Assembly (NCBI RefSeq): GCF_900078365.1
Contig: NZ_LT598653.1
Location: forward strand, 930,001 to 994,000
Origin: an uncultured Sphingopyxis sp.
GTDB taxonomy: Bacteria > Pseudomonadota > Alphaproteobacteria > Sphingomonadales > Sphingomonadaceae
Direction of reading: 5' to 3'
DNA: 64,000 bases
Shown here: piece by piece, positions 1 to 8,124 of the stretch
Numbering within the stretch: position 1 is the stretch's first letter
Layout: each line of letters starts with the position of its first letter
The notes under the pieces: model-generated
Seen by the model: only the letters and a program-made list of their open reading frames with translations
Told to the model about the DNA's origin: nothing
Database searches by the model: none
Program-made: the position numbers and the translations under genes

Positions 1-43
1 CCGCTATCGGTTTACGCGGGCGCGGCCGAGCAAGGCTGCCAGC

Positions 44-67
44 GGCCCCCGCCTTCGCGGGGGCGAC
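44..67. repeat. Half of a palindromic intergenic repeat (family B)
   Basis: A GC-rich inverted repeat (ggcccccgcc / ggcgggggc type) lies just after the stop of the hydrolase 1 gene. The same core recurs in pairs near 12253, 30674, 36713 and 39119. It may also act as a transcript-end hairpin for the minus-strand gene. Confidence 0.6.
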
Positions 68-69
68 GG

Positions 70-867
70 CTATGAAAGAACGGCCAATATCCGCTCAACC
101 AGCCAGTCGGCATCGTCGCCCGCAAAGCTGTGCGAGGCGCTGGCGAGGCGTTCGACCGGGACGCGGTCCAGCGCCGCCGGGCAATGGCCAGCAAAAGCCT
201 GGGCGGTGCGGTCGCCGGTCGCGAGCAGGATCGTCGCCGGACAGGAAAGTCCGGCGAGCGTGCTTTCGAGGCGAGAGGCGAGGCTGTCCGGTGCCGCCGG
301 CTGGGGCGCCTGATTTAGCGCCGACAGGCCGCGGACCAATTTGCGGAAATCGATCTCGCCCCTCACCAGGCGGAGCAGGCTCTTCGGGTCCTTGAGCCGT
401 GACAGATAGCGCGCGCGAATGGCGGAGGCGGGCGGCAGGGCTGGTTCGCCCCCTTCGTCCTCATCCTGCCCTTCATAGGTCCATGGATTGGCGAGGATCA
501 GCGCGTCCAGCGCGAGCGGCTGGTGCAGCAGCAGGGCGCTCGCCGCGTCGCAATTGCCGAAGGCGACGACGCGCGCGACATGGGGTGCTGCTTGGCGGAA
601 AGCTGCGATTGCCGCGGCAATGTCGGGACCGCTCTCTTCAAAGCCGTGGTTTTCTCCCTCGCTGTCGCCGATGCCGCGCCGGTCGAAGCGGAAGACCGAA
701 TGCCCCGCTGCCGCCACGCGCTGCGCCAGCATCGCCATGCCGCGATGCGCGCCGCTGCGGATTTCATTGCCTCCGGACACGATCAGCAGCCCGGTGCCGC
801 CGGGTGCGTCGTCGAACGATGCGGCGAGTGCGGCGCCTTCGCAATCGAAGCTCAGCTGATGCCGCAT
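70..867 (-). CDS. Exosortase A system-associated hydrolase 1 (alpha/beta hydrolase)
   Basis: 265 residues. It has the alpha/beta hydrolase pattern of the hydrolase 1 family found only beside exosortase A: an early GxN loop (SGGNEIRSG), the HSVFRFDRRG strand, and a nucleophile elbow reading GNCDAA, with Cys where most relatives have Ser. A late SHSF supplies the probable catalytic His. The ATG at 865-867 was chosen because the open frame upstream is only low-complexity antisense to the next gene; this start overlaps the 3' end of hydrolase 2 by 16 bases, so the two are probably co-translated. The substrate is unknown in this family. It is likely cytoplasmic, since no signal peptide is seen. 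It is the last gene of the minus-strand arm, read after the acyltransferase, carrier protein and hydrolase 2. Confidence 0.85.
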   Translation of the reverse strand: MRHQLSFDCEGAALAASFDDAPGGTGLLIVSGGNEIRSGAHRGMAMLAQRVAAAGHSVFRFDRRGIGDSEGENHGFEESGPDIAAAIAAFRQAAPHVARVVAFGNCDAASALLLHQPLALDALILANPWTYEGQDEDEGGEPALPPASAIRARYLSRLKDPKSLLRLVRGEIDFRKLVRGLSALNQAPQPAAPDSLASRLESTLAGLSCPATILLATGDRTAQAFAGHCPAALDRVPVERLASASHSFAGDDADWLVERILAVLS

Positions 868-1526
868 GTCTTGCTCCAGGTGGCGATGTCGGCAGCGATC
901 GCCGCCGCCATCGGGGCGTCCTCGCCGGGCTCGGCGCGCAGCCACAGCGGCGTGCCCGCGATGCCGCCGGCGCCCAGCGCGACGCTGCGCAGCGGTTCGA
1001 CCGGCTGCGCCTCCGCCTGTCCCAGTTGCGCGACCATCGCCGGTGACAGCGCGTTGCCCGCGAGCAGCAGGGCTTGGGACACCGCCATGGCCTGCAGGCT
1101 GTCGAGCGATGAGGCCACGCCGGCCTCGCGATCCGCCGCCACGCGCGCGCGTAGAAGCGTGCGGAGCAGCGACGCACCGCCCACGGGGGCGAGCCGCCAC
1201 CATGCCGAGGCCTTTGCGCGATGGTCGATCAACGCACCGCCGCGCACCGACGCGACCACCACCGGTCCCTCGATGCCCGCGACGACCTCGGTCAGCGCAT
1301 CCTGCCACCGTTCGAGGTCGACCTCGGCAAGCGGCACGAGGCTTTCATTCTGCCCCGGCAGGTCGGGGATCAGCGCCGCAAAGCCGTCCGCCGCGAGCGC
1401 CCGCATCGCAAGCACCAGCGTTCGGCGCGTGCGGTTCGCTTCCTCGAACAGCGGCGGGACGATGACGATAGTGGCGCGGGGAGCGCCCGCGGGGTCGATG
1501 CGCAGGTGATGTTCGGAAAGGGACAT
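852..1526 (-). CDS. Exosortase A system-associated hydrolase 2 (alpha/beta hydrolase-like)
   Basis: 224 residues starting MSLSEHH. The N-terminal VPPLFEEANRTRR block is the hallmark of the hydrolase 2 family linked to exosortase A, followed by LIPDLPGQNES. The usual Ser elbow is replaced by ASVRGGA, so classical hydrolase activity is doubtful; the family name is by fold. It is a little short for the family (about 260). An upstream in-frame extension to 1742 exists but runs through an intergenic palindrome and is rejected. It overlaps hydrolase 1 by 16 bases. The two probably act together on an acyl or thioester intermediate, which is inference from the neighbouring carrier protein and acyl-CoA ligase. 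Confidence 0.8.
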   Translation of the reverse strand: MSLSEHHLRIDPAGAPRATIVIVPPLFEEANRTRRTLVLAMRALAADGFAALIPDLPGQNESLVPLAEVDLERWQDALTEVVAGIEGPVVVASVRGGALIDHRAKASAWWRLAPVGGASLLRTLLRARVAADREAGVASSLDSLQAMAVSQALLLAGNALSPAMVAQLGQAEAQPVEPLRSVALGAGGIAGTPLWLRAEPGEDAPMAAAIAADIATWSKTCGIS

Positions 1527-1555
1527 CGCCTTATTCAGCGGCCCGAACCAGCTCC

Positions 1556-1644
1556 CGTTTGTCCTGAGCTTGTCGAAGGACCGTCCTTCCTTCTTTCGAC
1601 GCCGGAAAGAAAAGAACGGCCCTTCGACAAGCTCAGGGCGAACG
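1556..1644. repeat. Palindromic intergenic repeat, family A
   Basis: Long inverted repeat with arms at 1556-1584 and 1616-1644. Each arm contains the core ctgagcttgtcgaagg or its complement. If translated it gives the familiar spurious peptides PELVEGP and FDKLRTNG, so open frames crossing it are artefacts. A second copy lies at 58335-58419. It sits between the carrier protein gene and hydrolase 2. Confidence 0.85.
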
Positions 1645-1665
1645 GAAGAGAGGAAGGGATGTGGT

Positions 1666-1932
1666 TCAACCCGCAACCTTGCGCAGCGAGAAGGCGAGGA
1701 GATTGCCGTAGGTTTCAAAGATCTCGCCATCGACCTCATCATCGTCGATGAGGATGCCGAGCCGGTCCTCCATCTCGGTGAGCACCGTCGCGACCGCCAT
1801 CGAATCGAATTCGGGCAGTTCGCCGAACAGGCCGCTGTCGCCGGTCAGCGCGGCGGCGCGTTCCTCACCCAGCCCGAGCACATCGGCGAGCAGGGCGCGA
1901 AGGGTGGCATCGACGGAGCTGCTATCGGTCAC
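1666..1932 (-). CDS. Acyl carrier protein of the exosortase A locus
   Basis: 88 residues. The EFDSMAV motif places the 4'-phosphopantetheine attachment serine at residue 44. The acidic helix after it (TEMEDRLGI, then IDDDEV) is typical of acyl and peptidyl carrier proteins. A GTG start at 1930-1932 is chosen because it overlaps the TGA of the upstream acyltransferase as GTGA, a junction used repeatedly in this locus; a longer frame to 2022 would run deep into that gene. It probably carries an acyl or aminoacyl group activated by the divergent AMP-forming ligase (2954-4486), for the acyltransferases of the locus. The identity of the group is unknown. Confidence 0.85.
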   Translation of the reverse strand: MTDSSSVDATLRALLADVLGLGEERAAALTGDSGLFGELPEFDSMAVATVLTEMEDRLGILIDDDEVDGEIFETYGNLLAFSLRKVAG

Positions 1933-2918
1933 GTTTCTTTCCTCAGCATGGAACGGGCAAAAGCCTTCAACGCCGGTCCCCATGCCGCGACACGCGACGG
2001 ATTGAAAGCCTCGATGCGCCACAGCGGCTCGTGCCGGTTCATCCAGTCGCGCTTATAGGCGTCGTTGCCGGTGCCGAAATCAATCCGTTTCACGCCGTCG
2101 ACCTCGATGACATGACGGAACAGCGCCGCCGAGAGCAAGGTGCCGGGAGAGGCTTTCAGGCTGTCCTCGACATGCGCGAGCTTGTGGATGAAGGCGGTGC
2201 CGTCCTCGACCGTCCAGAACTGCGCCGCGACCGGTTGGTGCTCGATACCGGCGAGTCCCATGCGGAAGGTGCCGCGCGCACTTTCGCTCTCGGCAAAAGC
2301 GCGGAGCAGCGCGGCGTCGCCCTCTTCGGGTTTCCAGCTTGCGGCATAGATGGTTTCATAAGCGGCCCAAGCTTCGGCATCGAAGGCGGAGAACAGCGCA
2401 AGATCGACGATCCCCTTTTTAGCCTTGCGCTTGACCGTATTTTTGAGTGCGCCGGGACGGCTTTCCCACCACCCGTCATGATCCATATTGGAGAGATCGA
2501 GCCAGTGGCGATCGCCAGCGGACGCTGCTTGCACCCACCAACCGGCGGCGTGCAAAGCTGCGACGATGCTGGCGCGATCAGCGTCGGGAACGGGGTAGAG
2601 CGACAGCCGCGCAGTCCGTTCGCGCAAGCGTCCGAAAAGGTCGGCGAGCGCGGTGGACCGGTCGCCGCTGCCACTGAAAAGCGGGCGGATCGAGAAGCTG
2701 TACCAGTTGGTCAGGCCAGCGAGATGCCCGGCTTTCTCGCGGCGCAGCGGCAGCCAGGCGGTGACGCCTTCGCTTTCTCCGCGCGCATCGACGCGGCCTT
2801 CGCCGGCGAACCCATATGCTTCGAGCAGGTCGAACCATGTTGCGTGGTCGAAGGGCGAGGCAAAGCCTGCGGCTTTCGCCGCATCATCATTAGCCTGATC
2901 TTCACCGTTCCCTTGCAT
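1929..2918 (-). CDS. GNAT/FemAB-like acyltransferase (BioF2-like domain)
   Basis: 329 residues. The C-terminal half carries the GNAT_6 (BioF2-like) pattern: a long helix with RPGALKNTVKRK, then AAQFWTV, the IHKLAH strand and the IDFGTGNDAYKRDW block, as in CelD/BcsL and FemAB-related acyltransferases. The ATG at 2916-2918 is preferred because AGAGGG sits 7 bases upstream; an in-frame GTG at 2936 is possible. It is read divergently from the acyl-CoA ligase, with only 35 bases between the starts. Likely role: transfer of an acyl or aminoacyl group, perhaps from the adjacent carrier protein, to a sugar. This is inference. Confidence 0.75.
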   Translation of the reverse strand: MQGNGEDQANDDAAKAAGFASPFDHATWFDLLEAYGFAGEGRVDARGESEGVTAWLPLRREKAGHLAGLTNWYSFSIRPLFSGSGDRSTALADLFGRLRERTARLSLYPVPDADRASIVAALHAAGWWVQAASAGDRHWLDLSNMDHDGWWESRPGALKNTVKRKAKKGIVDLALFSAFDAEAWAAYETIYAASWKPEEGDAALLRAFAESESARGTFRMGLAGIEHQPVAAQFWTVEDGTAFIHKLAHVEDSLKASPGTLLSAALFRHVIEVDGVKRIDFGTGNDAYKRDWMNRHEPLWRIEAFNPSRVAAWGPALKAFARSMLRKET

Positions 2919-2953
2919 CGTGCGGCCCTCTATCACCTCACTCCTAACAGCCG

Positions 2954-4486
2954 ATGACCAAAGCCGAAAACCCGCCTTCGTTTCCGATCGACCATCTCGC
3001 CCTGCGCGGCGCGGCGGATGCGGCTGCGCTGCTGATCGGCGATCGGGTCACGAGCTTTGCCGATCTCGACGCCGGAGTCGGGCGGCTCGCCGCGTGGCTG
3101 CTTGAACAGGCGGGCGGCCCCGGCGAGCGCGTCGCGAGCTGGAGCGCGAAGACGAGGGCGGCCTGCCTGATGCCGCTCGCCGCGGCGCGCGCGGGGCTGA
3201 TCCATGTGCCGGTCAACCCGCTGCTCAAAGGGCCGCAGGTCGCGCATATCCTTACCGACAGCGGGGCTAAGCTGCTCGTCGCCAATGGCTCGCGCGCCGA
3301 CATGCTGGGTGATGGACGCCCCGAAGACTGCATGCTCCAAGACCTGAAGATCGCCGAAGAGGTGATCGATTCCGGCGGGCAGGGGCTGCCGCCGTCGATC
3401 GCCGAGCCCGACGACCTTGCCGCGATCCTCTACACCAGCGGTTCGACCGGGCGGCCGAAGGGGGTGATGCTGAGCCATGCGAACCTGTGGCTCGGCGCCG
3501 AAAGCGTCGCCTCCTATCTCAAGCTATCTCCCGCCGACCGCGTGCTCGGCGTGCTGCCGCTCAGTTTCGACTATGGGCAGAATCAGTTGCTTTCGAGCTG
3601 GTATGCGGGCGCGACGGTCGCGCCGCTCGACTATCTGACCGCGCGCGATGTCGTGAAGGCGGTGGCGCGGCATGGGATAACGACGCTCGCCGGGGTGCCG
3701 CCGCTCTGGGTGCAACTCGTCGAGGCTGAATGGCCCGCCGAAGCCGCGGGCCTCCTCCGGCGGCTCACCAACAGCGGCGGCGCGCTGACCCCGTCGCTGA
3801 TCGACGCGATGCGCCGGACTTTTCCGCAGGCCGACATTTACCCGATGTACGGCCTCACCGAGGCGTTCCGCTCGACCTTCCTCGACCCCGCGCTCGTCGC
3901 CGATCATCCGACGTCGATGGGCCGCGCGATCCCGCATGCTGAAATCCTCGTCTGCCGCCCCGACGGCAGCGTCACCGCCGACGACGAGCCGGGCGAGCTC
4001 GTCCATACAGGCCCGCTTGTCGCCCAAGGCTATTGGCGCGACGAAGAACGAACGGCGCAGCGGTTCAAGCCCGCGCCCGCCGCCTCGCGCTATGGCGGCA
4101 CCGCGGTGTGGTCGGGCGACACCGTCCGCCGCGACGCCGAAGGTCTCCTTTATTTCGTTGGCCGCGACGATGCGATGATCAAGACCGCGGGCAACCGCGT
4201 CAGCCCGACCGAGGTCGAGGACGCCGCGGTCGCGTCGGGGCTGATCTACGAAGCCGTCGCGTTCGGCGTGCCCGATGCGCGGCTGGGCGCCGCGATCGTC
4301 CTGATCGTGCGCGGCAAGGAGGGGGCGGCCGACGAAGAGGGGCTCGCGGCCTGGCTTCGCCAGAACTTGCCCAATTTCATGCAACCCCAGGTCGTCGCAT
4401 GGCGCGACGAACTGCCGCGCAACCCCAACGGCAAGCTCGACCGCGTTGCGATCGCCGCGGGCTGGACGCAAGGAGAGCCAGCATGA
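2954..4486 (+). CDS. Exosortase A system-associated acyl-CoA ligase (AMP-forming)
   Basis: 510 residues of the ANL adenylation family. Visible motifs are the phosphate loop YTSGSTGRPKG (residues about 160-170), YPMYGLTE in the middle, and a C-terminal NPNGKLDR with the catalytic Lys. This matches the acyl-CoA ligase subfamily found beside exosortase A. It would activate a carboxylic acid as the adenylate and pass it to CoA or to the 4'-phosphopantetheine of the carrier protein encoded on the other strand. The stop overlaps the next gene as ATGA, so it is co-translated with the PLP decarboxylase. No clear ribosome binding site precedes the ATG, and the region to the divergent gene is very short, so the promoter must overlap coding sequence. 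Confidence 0.9.
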   Translation: MTKAENPPSFPIDHLALRGAADAAALLIGDRVTSFADLDAGVGRLAAWLLEQAGGPGERVASWSAKTRAACLMPLAAARAGLIHVPVNPLLKGPQVAHILTDSGAKLLVANGSRADMLGDGRPEDCMLQDLKIAEEVIDSGGQGLPPSIAEPDDLAAILYTSGSTGRPKGVMLSHANLWLGAESVASYLKLSPADRVLGVLPLSFDYGQNQLLSSWYAGATVAPLDYLTARDVVKAVARHGITTLAGVPPLWVQLVEAEWPAEAAGLLRRLTNSGGALTPSLIDAMRRTFPQADIYPMYGLTEAFRSTFLDPALVADHPTSMGRAIPHAEILVCRPDGSVTADDEPGELVHTGPLVAQGYWRDEERTAQRFKPAPAASRYGGTAVWSGDTVRRDAEGLLYFVGRDDAMIKTAGNRVSPTEVEDAAVASGLIYEAVAFGVPDARLGAAIVLIVRGKEGAADEEGLAAWLRQNLPNFMQPQVVAWRDELPRNPNGKLDRVAIAAGWTQGEPA

Positions 4487-5712
4487 AGCCGCACGGACCG
4501 ATCCCGCCCGGTTACGTCGCCGATCCCGACGGCATGCTGCTGATCGGGGGCGACCGCGCCGAAATGCTCGTCGATGCGGCGGGCGACACGCCGCTTTTCG
4601 TCTACGACAGCGCGATGCTGACCGCGCGCGTCGCCGAATGGCGCGCCGCGATGCCCGCCGAAGTGCAACTTCACTATGCGATGAAGGCGAACCCCTATGC
4701 GCCGCTGCTCGCCTTCATGGCGGAGCTCGTCGATGGCTTCGACGTCGCGTCGGGCGGCGAACTCAAGGCGGCGCTGGCGAGCGGCATGGCGGCGGCGGAC
4801 ATCAGCTTCGCCGGTCCCGGCAAGCGCGATCGCGAGCTCGATGCGGCGATCGCCGCCGGCGCGGCGCTCAATCTCGAATCGGCGGGTGAGGCCGAGCGCG
4901 CGCTGTCGATTGCGGATCATCTGGGCGTCGCGCCAAGGCTCGCGGTACGCGTCAATCCCGATTTCGACCTAAAGGGTTCGGGGATGAAGATGGGGGGCGG
5001 CGCCAAGCCCTTCGGCGTCGATGCCGCCGAGGTTCCGGCGCTCGTCCGCCGCCTGATCGATGCCGGCGCCGACTGGCGCGGCTTTCATATCTTCGCGGGA
5101 TCGCAGGCACTTGATGCCGCCGCGATCGCCGAGACGCAGGCGCAGACCGTCGCGCTCGCCGCGCGGCTGGCGAATGAGATCGGCAGGGCGCCACCGCTCG
5201 TCAATCTGGGCGGCGGCATGGGCGTGCCCTATTTCCCCGGCGATACGGCGGTCGATGCGGCGGCGGTCGGGCAGGCGCTCGGCGAAACGCTGGGCACGCG
5301 CGACGCGGTGCTGGCGGACAGCCGCTTCGCGATGGAGCTGGGGCGCTGGCTCGTCGCCGAGGCGGGGGTCTATCTGACGCGCATCGTCGATCGCAAGGTC
5401 AGTCACGGCGAGACCTTCCTCGTCACCGATGGCGGCCTTCACCACCAACTCGCCGCGAGCGGCAATTTCGGCACGGTGATCCGCCGCAACTATCCCATCG
5501 CCCTCGCCAATGCCTTCGGCCGCGAACCCGCCGAGACGGTGTCGGTCGTGGGCTGCCTCTGCACCCCGCTCGACCGGCTCGGCGATCAGGTCGCGCTCCC
5601 GCGCGCCGAGGTCGGCGACCTGATCGCGATCTTCCAGGCCGGCGCCTATGGGGCGAGCGCGAGCCCGGCGGCGTTTCTGGGGCAGGGGCCGGCGCGCGAA
5701 ATGCTCGTCTGA
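4483..5712 (+). CDS. Exosortase A system-associated pyridoxal-dependent decarboxylase
   Basis: 409 residues, fold-type III PLP decarboxylase related to diaminopimelate and ornithine decarboxylases. The PLP lysine is K68 in HYAMKANPY. The glycine-rich phosphate site is LGGGMGVPY, and the C-terminal GCLCTPLDRLGD holds the catalytic Cys of the family. The exosortase-linked subfamily is not diaminopimelate decarboxylase itself, and its substrate is unknown. The start overlaps the ligase stop (ATGA at 4483-4486). Its pairing with an adenylating ligase and a carrier protein suggests it makes, or acts on, an amino-acid-derived building block for decorating the polysaccharide; this is inference. Confidence 0.88.
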   Translation: MKPHGPIPPGYVADPDGMLLIGGDRAEMLVDAAGDTPLFVYDSAMLTARVAEWRAAMPAEVQLHYAMKANPYAPLLAFMAELVDGFDVASGGELKAALASGMAAADISFAGPGKRDRELDAAIAAGAALNLESAGEAERALSIADHLGVAPRLAVRVNPDFDLKGSGMKMGGGAKPFGVDAAEVPALVRRLIDAGADWRGFHIFAGSQALDAAAIAETQAQTVALAARLANEIGRAPPLVNLGGGMGVPYFPGDTAVDAAAVGQALGETLGTRDAVLADSRFAMELGRWLVAEAGVYLTRIVDRKVSHGETFLVTDGGLHHQLAASGNFGTVIRRNYPIALANAFGREPAETVSVVGCLCTPLDRLGDQVALPRAEVGDLIAIFQAGAYGASASPAAFLGQGPAREMLV

Positions 5713-5723
5713 CGCGGCGACAT

Positions 5724-5746
5724 CTGTTCCCTTTCGGGACAGTTTT
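5724..5746 (+). terminator. Possible weak terminator hairpin
   Basis: A short stem, ctgttccc-tttc-gggacag with one bulged base, is followed by TTTT, 11 bases after the decarboxylase stop. It could separate the activation genes from the export genes. The T-tract is short, so this is tentative. Confidence 0.35.
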
Positions 5747-5884
5747 GCCGCGATGCGGTCCAAACTTATCTCAATACTAACATTATGTTCACCCTTTTCG
5801 AGCAATGGCGGACACTGACGCAAAGGCTGTCGCCGCGAAGGTCCGGACCGCGGCTCCCCCTGACGGCTCGAAAGGTTGATGATT

Positions 5885-6538
5885 ATGACTTCGTTCCCCT
5901 CGCTCCGCATCGCGCGCGCCGCGCTCGTCTCGGGCATCGCCGCGACCGCGCTGACGGCGTGCATGGGCGCCGGCAACGCGCCGCAGCTGCCCAGCGCGAA
6001 TTTCGTCGCGAACCAGGAGGGGCCGGGCGAGGAATATATCATCGGCCCGCTCGACGAGCTTCAGATCTTCGTGTGGCGCAACCCCGAACTCGGCGGCAAG
6101 GTGCAGGTGCGCCCCGATGGCCGCATCACCACGCCGCTCATCACCGACATGCCCGCGGTGGGGAAAACCCCCACGATGCTGCAACAGGACATCAAGCTCC
6201 AGCTCAGCCAATATATCACTGACCCGATCGTCAGCGTGATCGTCACCAGCTTCAACAGCACCTTCTCGCAGCAGGTGCGGATCGTCGGCGCGACCGAGAA
6301 GCCCGCCTCGATCCCGTTCCGCGCCAACATGACCGTGCTCGACGCGATGATTGCAGTCGGCGGCTTGGGCGAATATGCCGCTGGAAACAAAGCGCGACTC
6401 GTCCGTTTCGACAAGGGCAGTGGGAAGCAGCAGGAGTTCGCCCTGCGGCTTAATGACCTGATCAAGCGCGGCGATATCAAGGCGAACGTGCGGCTCCAGC
6501 CGGGCGATGTGATCATCATCCCCGAAAGCATGTTCTGA
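5885..6538 (+). CDS. XrtA-linked polysaccharide export lipoprotein (Wza/EpsE family)
   Basis: 217 residues. The signal peptide ends in a lipobox LTAC, with Cys 26 as the lipidated residue. It is followed by a Poly_export domain (EYIIGPLDELQIFVWRNPEL, about 45-125) and an SLBB-type domain (VRIVGATEKPASIPFR onward). This is the periplasmic/outer-membrane export channel component of the exosortase A exopolysaccharide system. The ATG at 5885 is preferred over 5879 because AAAGG lies 9 bases upstream of it and only 3 from the other. It begins a run of export and chain-length genes (5885-9138) that are close together, so probably one operon. It is shorter than E. coli Wza, as usual for this subfamily. 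Confidence 0.9.
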   Translation: MTSFPSLRIARAALVSGIAATALTACMGAGNAPQLPSANFVANQEGPGEEYIIGPLDELQIFVWRNPELGGKVQVRPDGRITTPLITDMPAVGKTPTMLQQDIKLQLSQYITDPIVSVIVTSFNSTFSQQVRIVGATEKPASIPFRANMTVLDAMIAVGGLGEYAAGNKARLVRFDKGSGKQQEFALRLNDLIKRGDIKANVRLQPGDVIIIPESMF

Positions 6539-6583
6539 TCGCGACCGGCCGCCCACCCATCTCCCAAGGATAGACTTCGAGCG

Positions 6584-8110
6584 ATGAACAGCCTTTACGA
6601 CGAATTCCGGGTGGCATTGCACAGCGTCTGGACGCGCCGCTGGCTCGTGCTGGCGGTCGCCTGGGGCATCTGCATCCTCGGCTGGCTCGCCATCGCGTCG
6701 ATCCCGAACCGCTATGACAGCCGCGCGCGCCTGCTCGTCGACATCAACCAGATCCTGCCCGACGAGGCGCAGGGCGGCCGGGGACCGCGGATCGACCAGA
6801 TTCGCGAGACGCTGACCAGCGCGCGCAACATGGAAAAGGTCGCGGCGACGACGGGGCTGCTCCCCGCCGGGGCGAACGACCGCGAAAAGGCCGGCACGGT
6901 CGCGATGCTGCAAAAGAGTATCAAGGTCGTTCCGCAACAGGATAATATCTTCGAAATCACCTCGAGCATTGCGGTCGGCAGCCTCTCCGACGCCGACAAT
7001 GCCAAGCTCGCGTCGGGCGTGCTCGACAGCCTGATCACCGTCGTTCGCGACGATCAGCTGCGCGGCGGCCGGATGAATGCGCGCGAGAGCCTGAAATTCC
7101 TCGATTCGCAGATCGCCGACCGCGAAAAGGCGCTGCGCGAGGTCGAGGCGCGCCGCGCCGCGTTCGAGGCGCAGAATATCGGGCTGATTCCCGGCGGGAC
7201 CGGCTCGCCCGCGCAGCGTGTCGACGCGGCGCGTGCCGAGCTCGGCCAGATCGATTCGCAGCTCGTCGCCGCGCAGGCGCAGCTTGCGGCGGCGAACGGC
7301 CAGCTCGCCTCGACCCCCCAGTCGATCCCCGGCGGGGGCGGCGTCGGCGGAGGCGTGGCGCGCCAGCAGCTCGCGGGCGCGCAGAACGAGCTGTCGTCGA
7401 TGCGCGCGCGCGGCCTGACCGACGCGCATCCCGACATGATCGCGATCAAGAGCCAGATCGCTTCGCTCAAGGCCATGGCCGACCGCGAAGGCGCGGGCGG
7501 CGGCGGCGGAATCCAGAATCCCGCCTATGCCTCGCTCGCCGCGATGCGCGCCGAACGCCAGGCGACGGTGAGCGCGCTGTCGGCGCGCAAGAGCCAGTTG
7601 ATGGGCGACATTGCGAAGATCACGGCGCAGCAGATCCAGAACCCCGGCATCGCCGCCGAATATGACCGGATCAACGGCGAATATACCGCGTTCAAGGCGC
7701 AATATGACAAGCTGCTCGGGCAGCGCGAGCAGGTGCGCCTGCGCGGCGACGTGCAGACCGAAACCGACGCGGTCAAGATCGAGTTGCTCGATCCGCCGTC
7801 GAAACCGACGAGCCCCGCGGCGCCCAACCGGCCGCTGTTCCTGACGCTCGTGCTGCTCGCGGGCATCGGCGGCGGCATCGGTGCTGCCTTCGGGCTCGGT
7901 CAGGTGCGGACCAGCTATGCGACCGCGGCGAAGCTCGAACGCGCGAGCGGGATGCCCGTGATCGGCTCGATCACCGAAGTGGTGACCCCCGAACGGCATA
8001 TCGACCGGCGCAAGAAGCTGGTCTGGCTGGCTAGCGGCGGTGGTGCGCTCGTCGGCCTCTATGCCTTGCTGCTCGTCGCCGAATTCATCCAGCGCGGCAT
8101 GGTTGCGTGA
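6584..8110 (+). CDS. XrtA-linked polysaccharide chain-length determinant (Wzz/EpsF family)
   Basis: 508 residues. A first membrane helix (about 19-41) leads to a Wzz domain (RYDSRARLLVDINQIL), and a long periplasmic coiled-coil region rich in Glu, Ala, Arg and Gln follows (about 160-390). The proline-rich LDPPSKPTSPAAPNRP then leads into a membrane helix at about 415-437, and a further hydrophobic stretch lies near the C-terminus. A Gly-rich linker (PGGGGVGGGV) interrupts the coiled coil. It controls chain length and couples polymerisation to the export lipoprotein and the kinase encoded next, whose alternative GTG start overlaps its stop. The protein sits in the inner membrane. The family assignment is firm; the sugar handled is unknown. 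Confidence 0.9.
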   Translation: MNSLYDEFRVALHSVWTRRWLVLAVAWGICILGWLAIASIPNRYDSRARLLVDINQILPDEAQGGRGPRIDQIRETLTSARNMEKVAATTGLLPAGANDREKAGTVAMLQKSIKVVPQQDNIFEITSSIAVGSLSDADNAKLASGVLDSLITVVRDDQLRGGRMNARESLKFLDSQIADREKALREVEARRAAFEAQNIGLIPGGTGSPAQRVDAARAELGQIDSQLVAAQAQLAAANGQLASTPQSIPGGGGVGGGVARQQLAGAQNELSSMRARGLTDAHPDMIAIKSQIASLKAMADREGAGGGGGIQNPAYASLAAMRAERQATVSALSARKSQLMGDIAKITAQQIQNPGIAAEYDRINGEYTAFKAQYDKLLGQREQVRLRGDVQTETDAVKIELLDPPSKPTSPAAPNRPLFLTLVLLAGIGGGIGAAFGLGQVRTSYATAAKLERASGMPVIGSITEVVTPERHIDRRKKLVWLASGGGALVGLYALLLVAEFIQRGMVA

Positions 8111-8124
8111 CGGGGGACGATGAC

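Noticed and set aside
1527..1742. N-terminal extension of hydrolase 2
   Set aside because: It is the translated family A palindrome (PELVEGP/FDKLRTNG peptides), not protein.
5789..7999. 736-codon open frame on the minus strand opposite the export and chain-length genes
   Set aside because: Antisense shadow of strongly GC3-biased genes; low-complexity Arg/Ala/His product with no motif.
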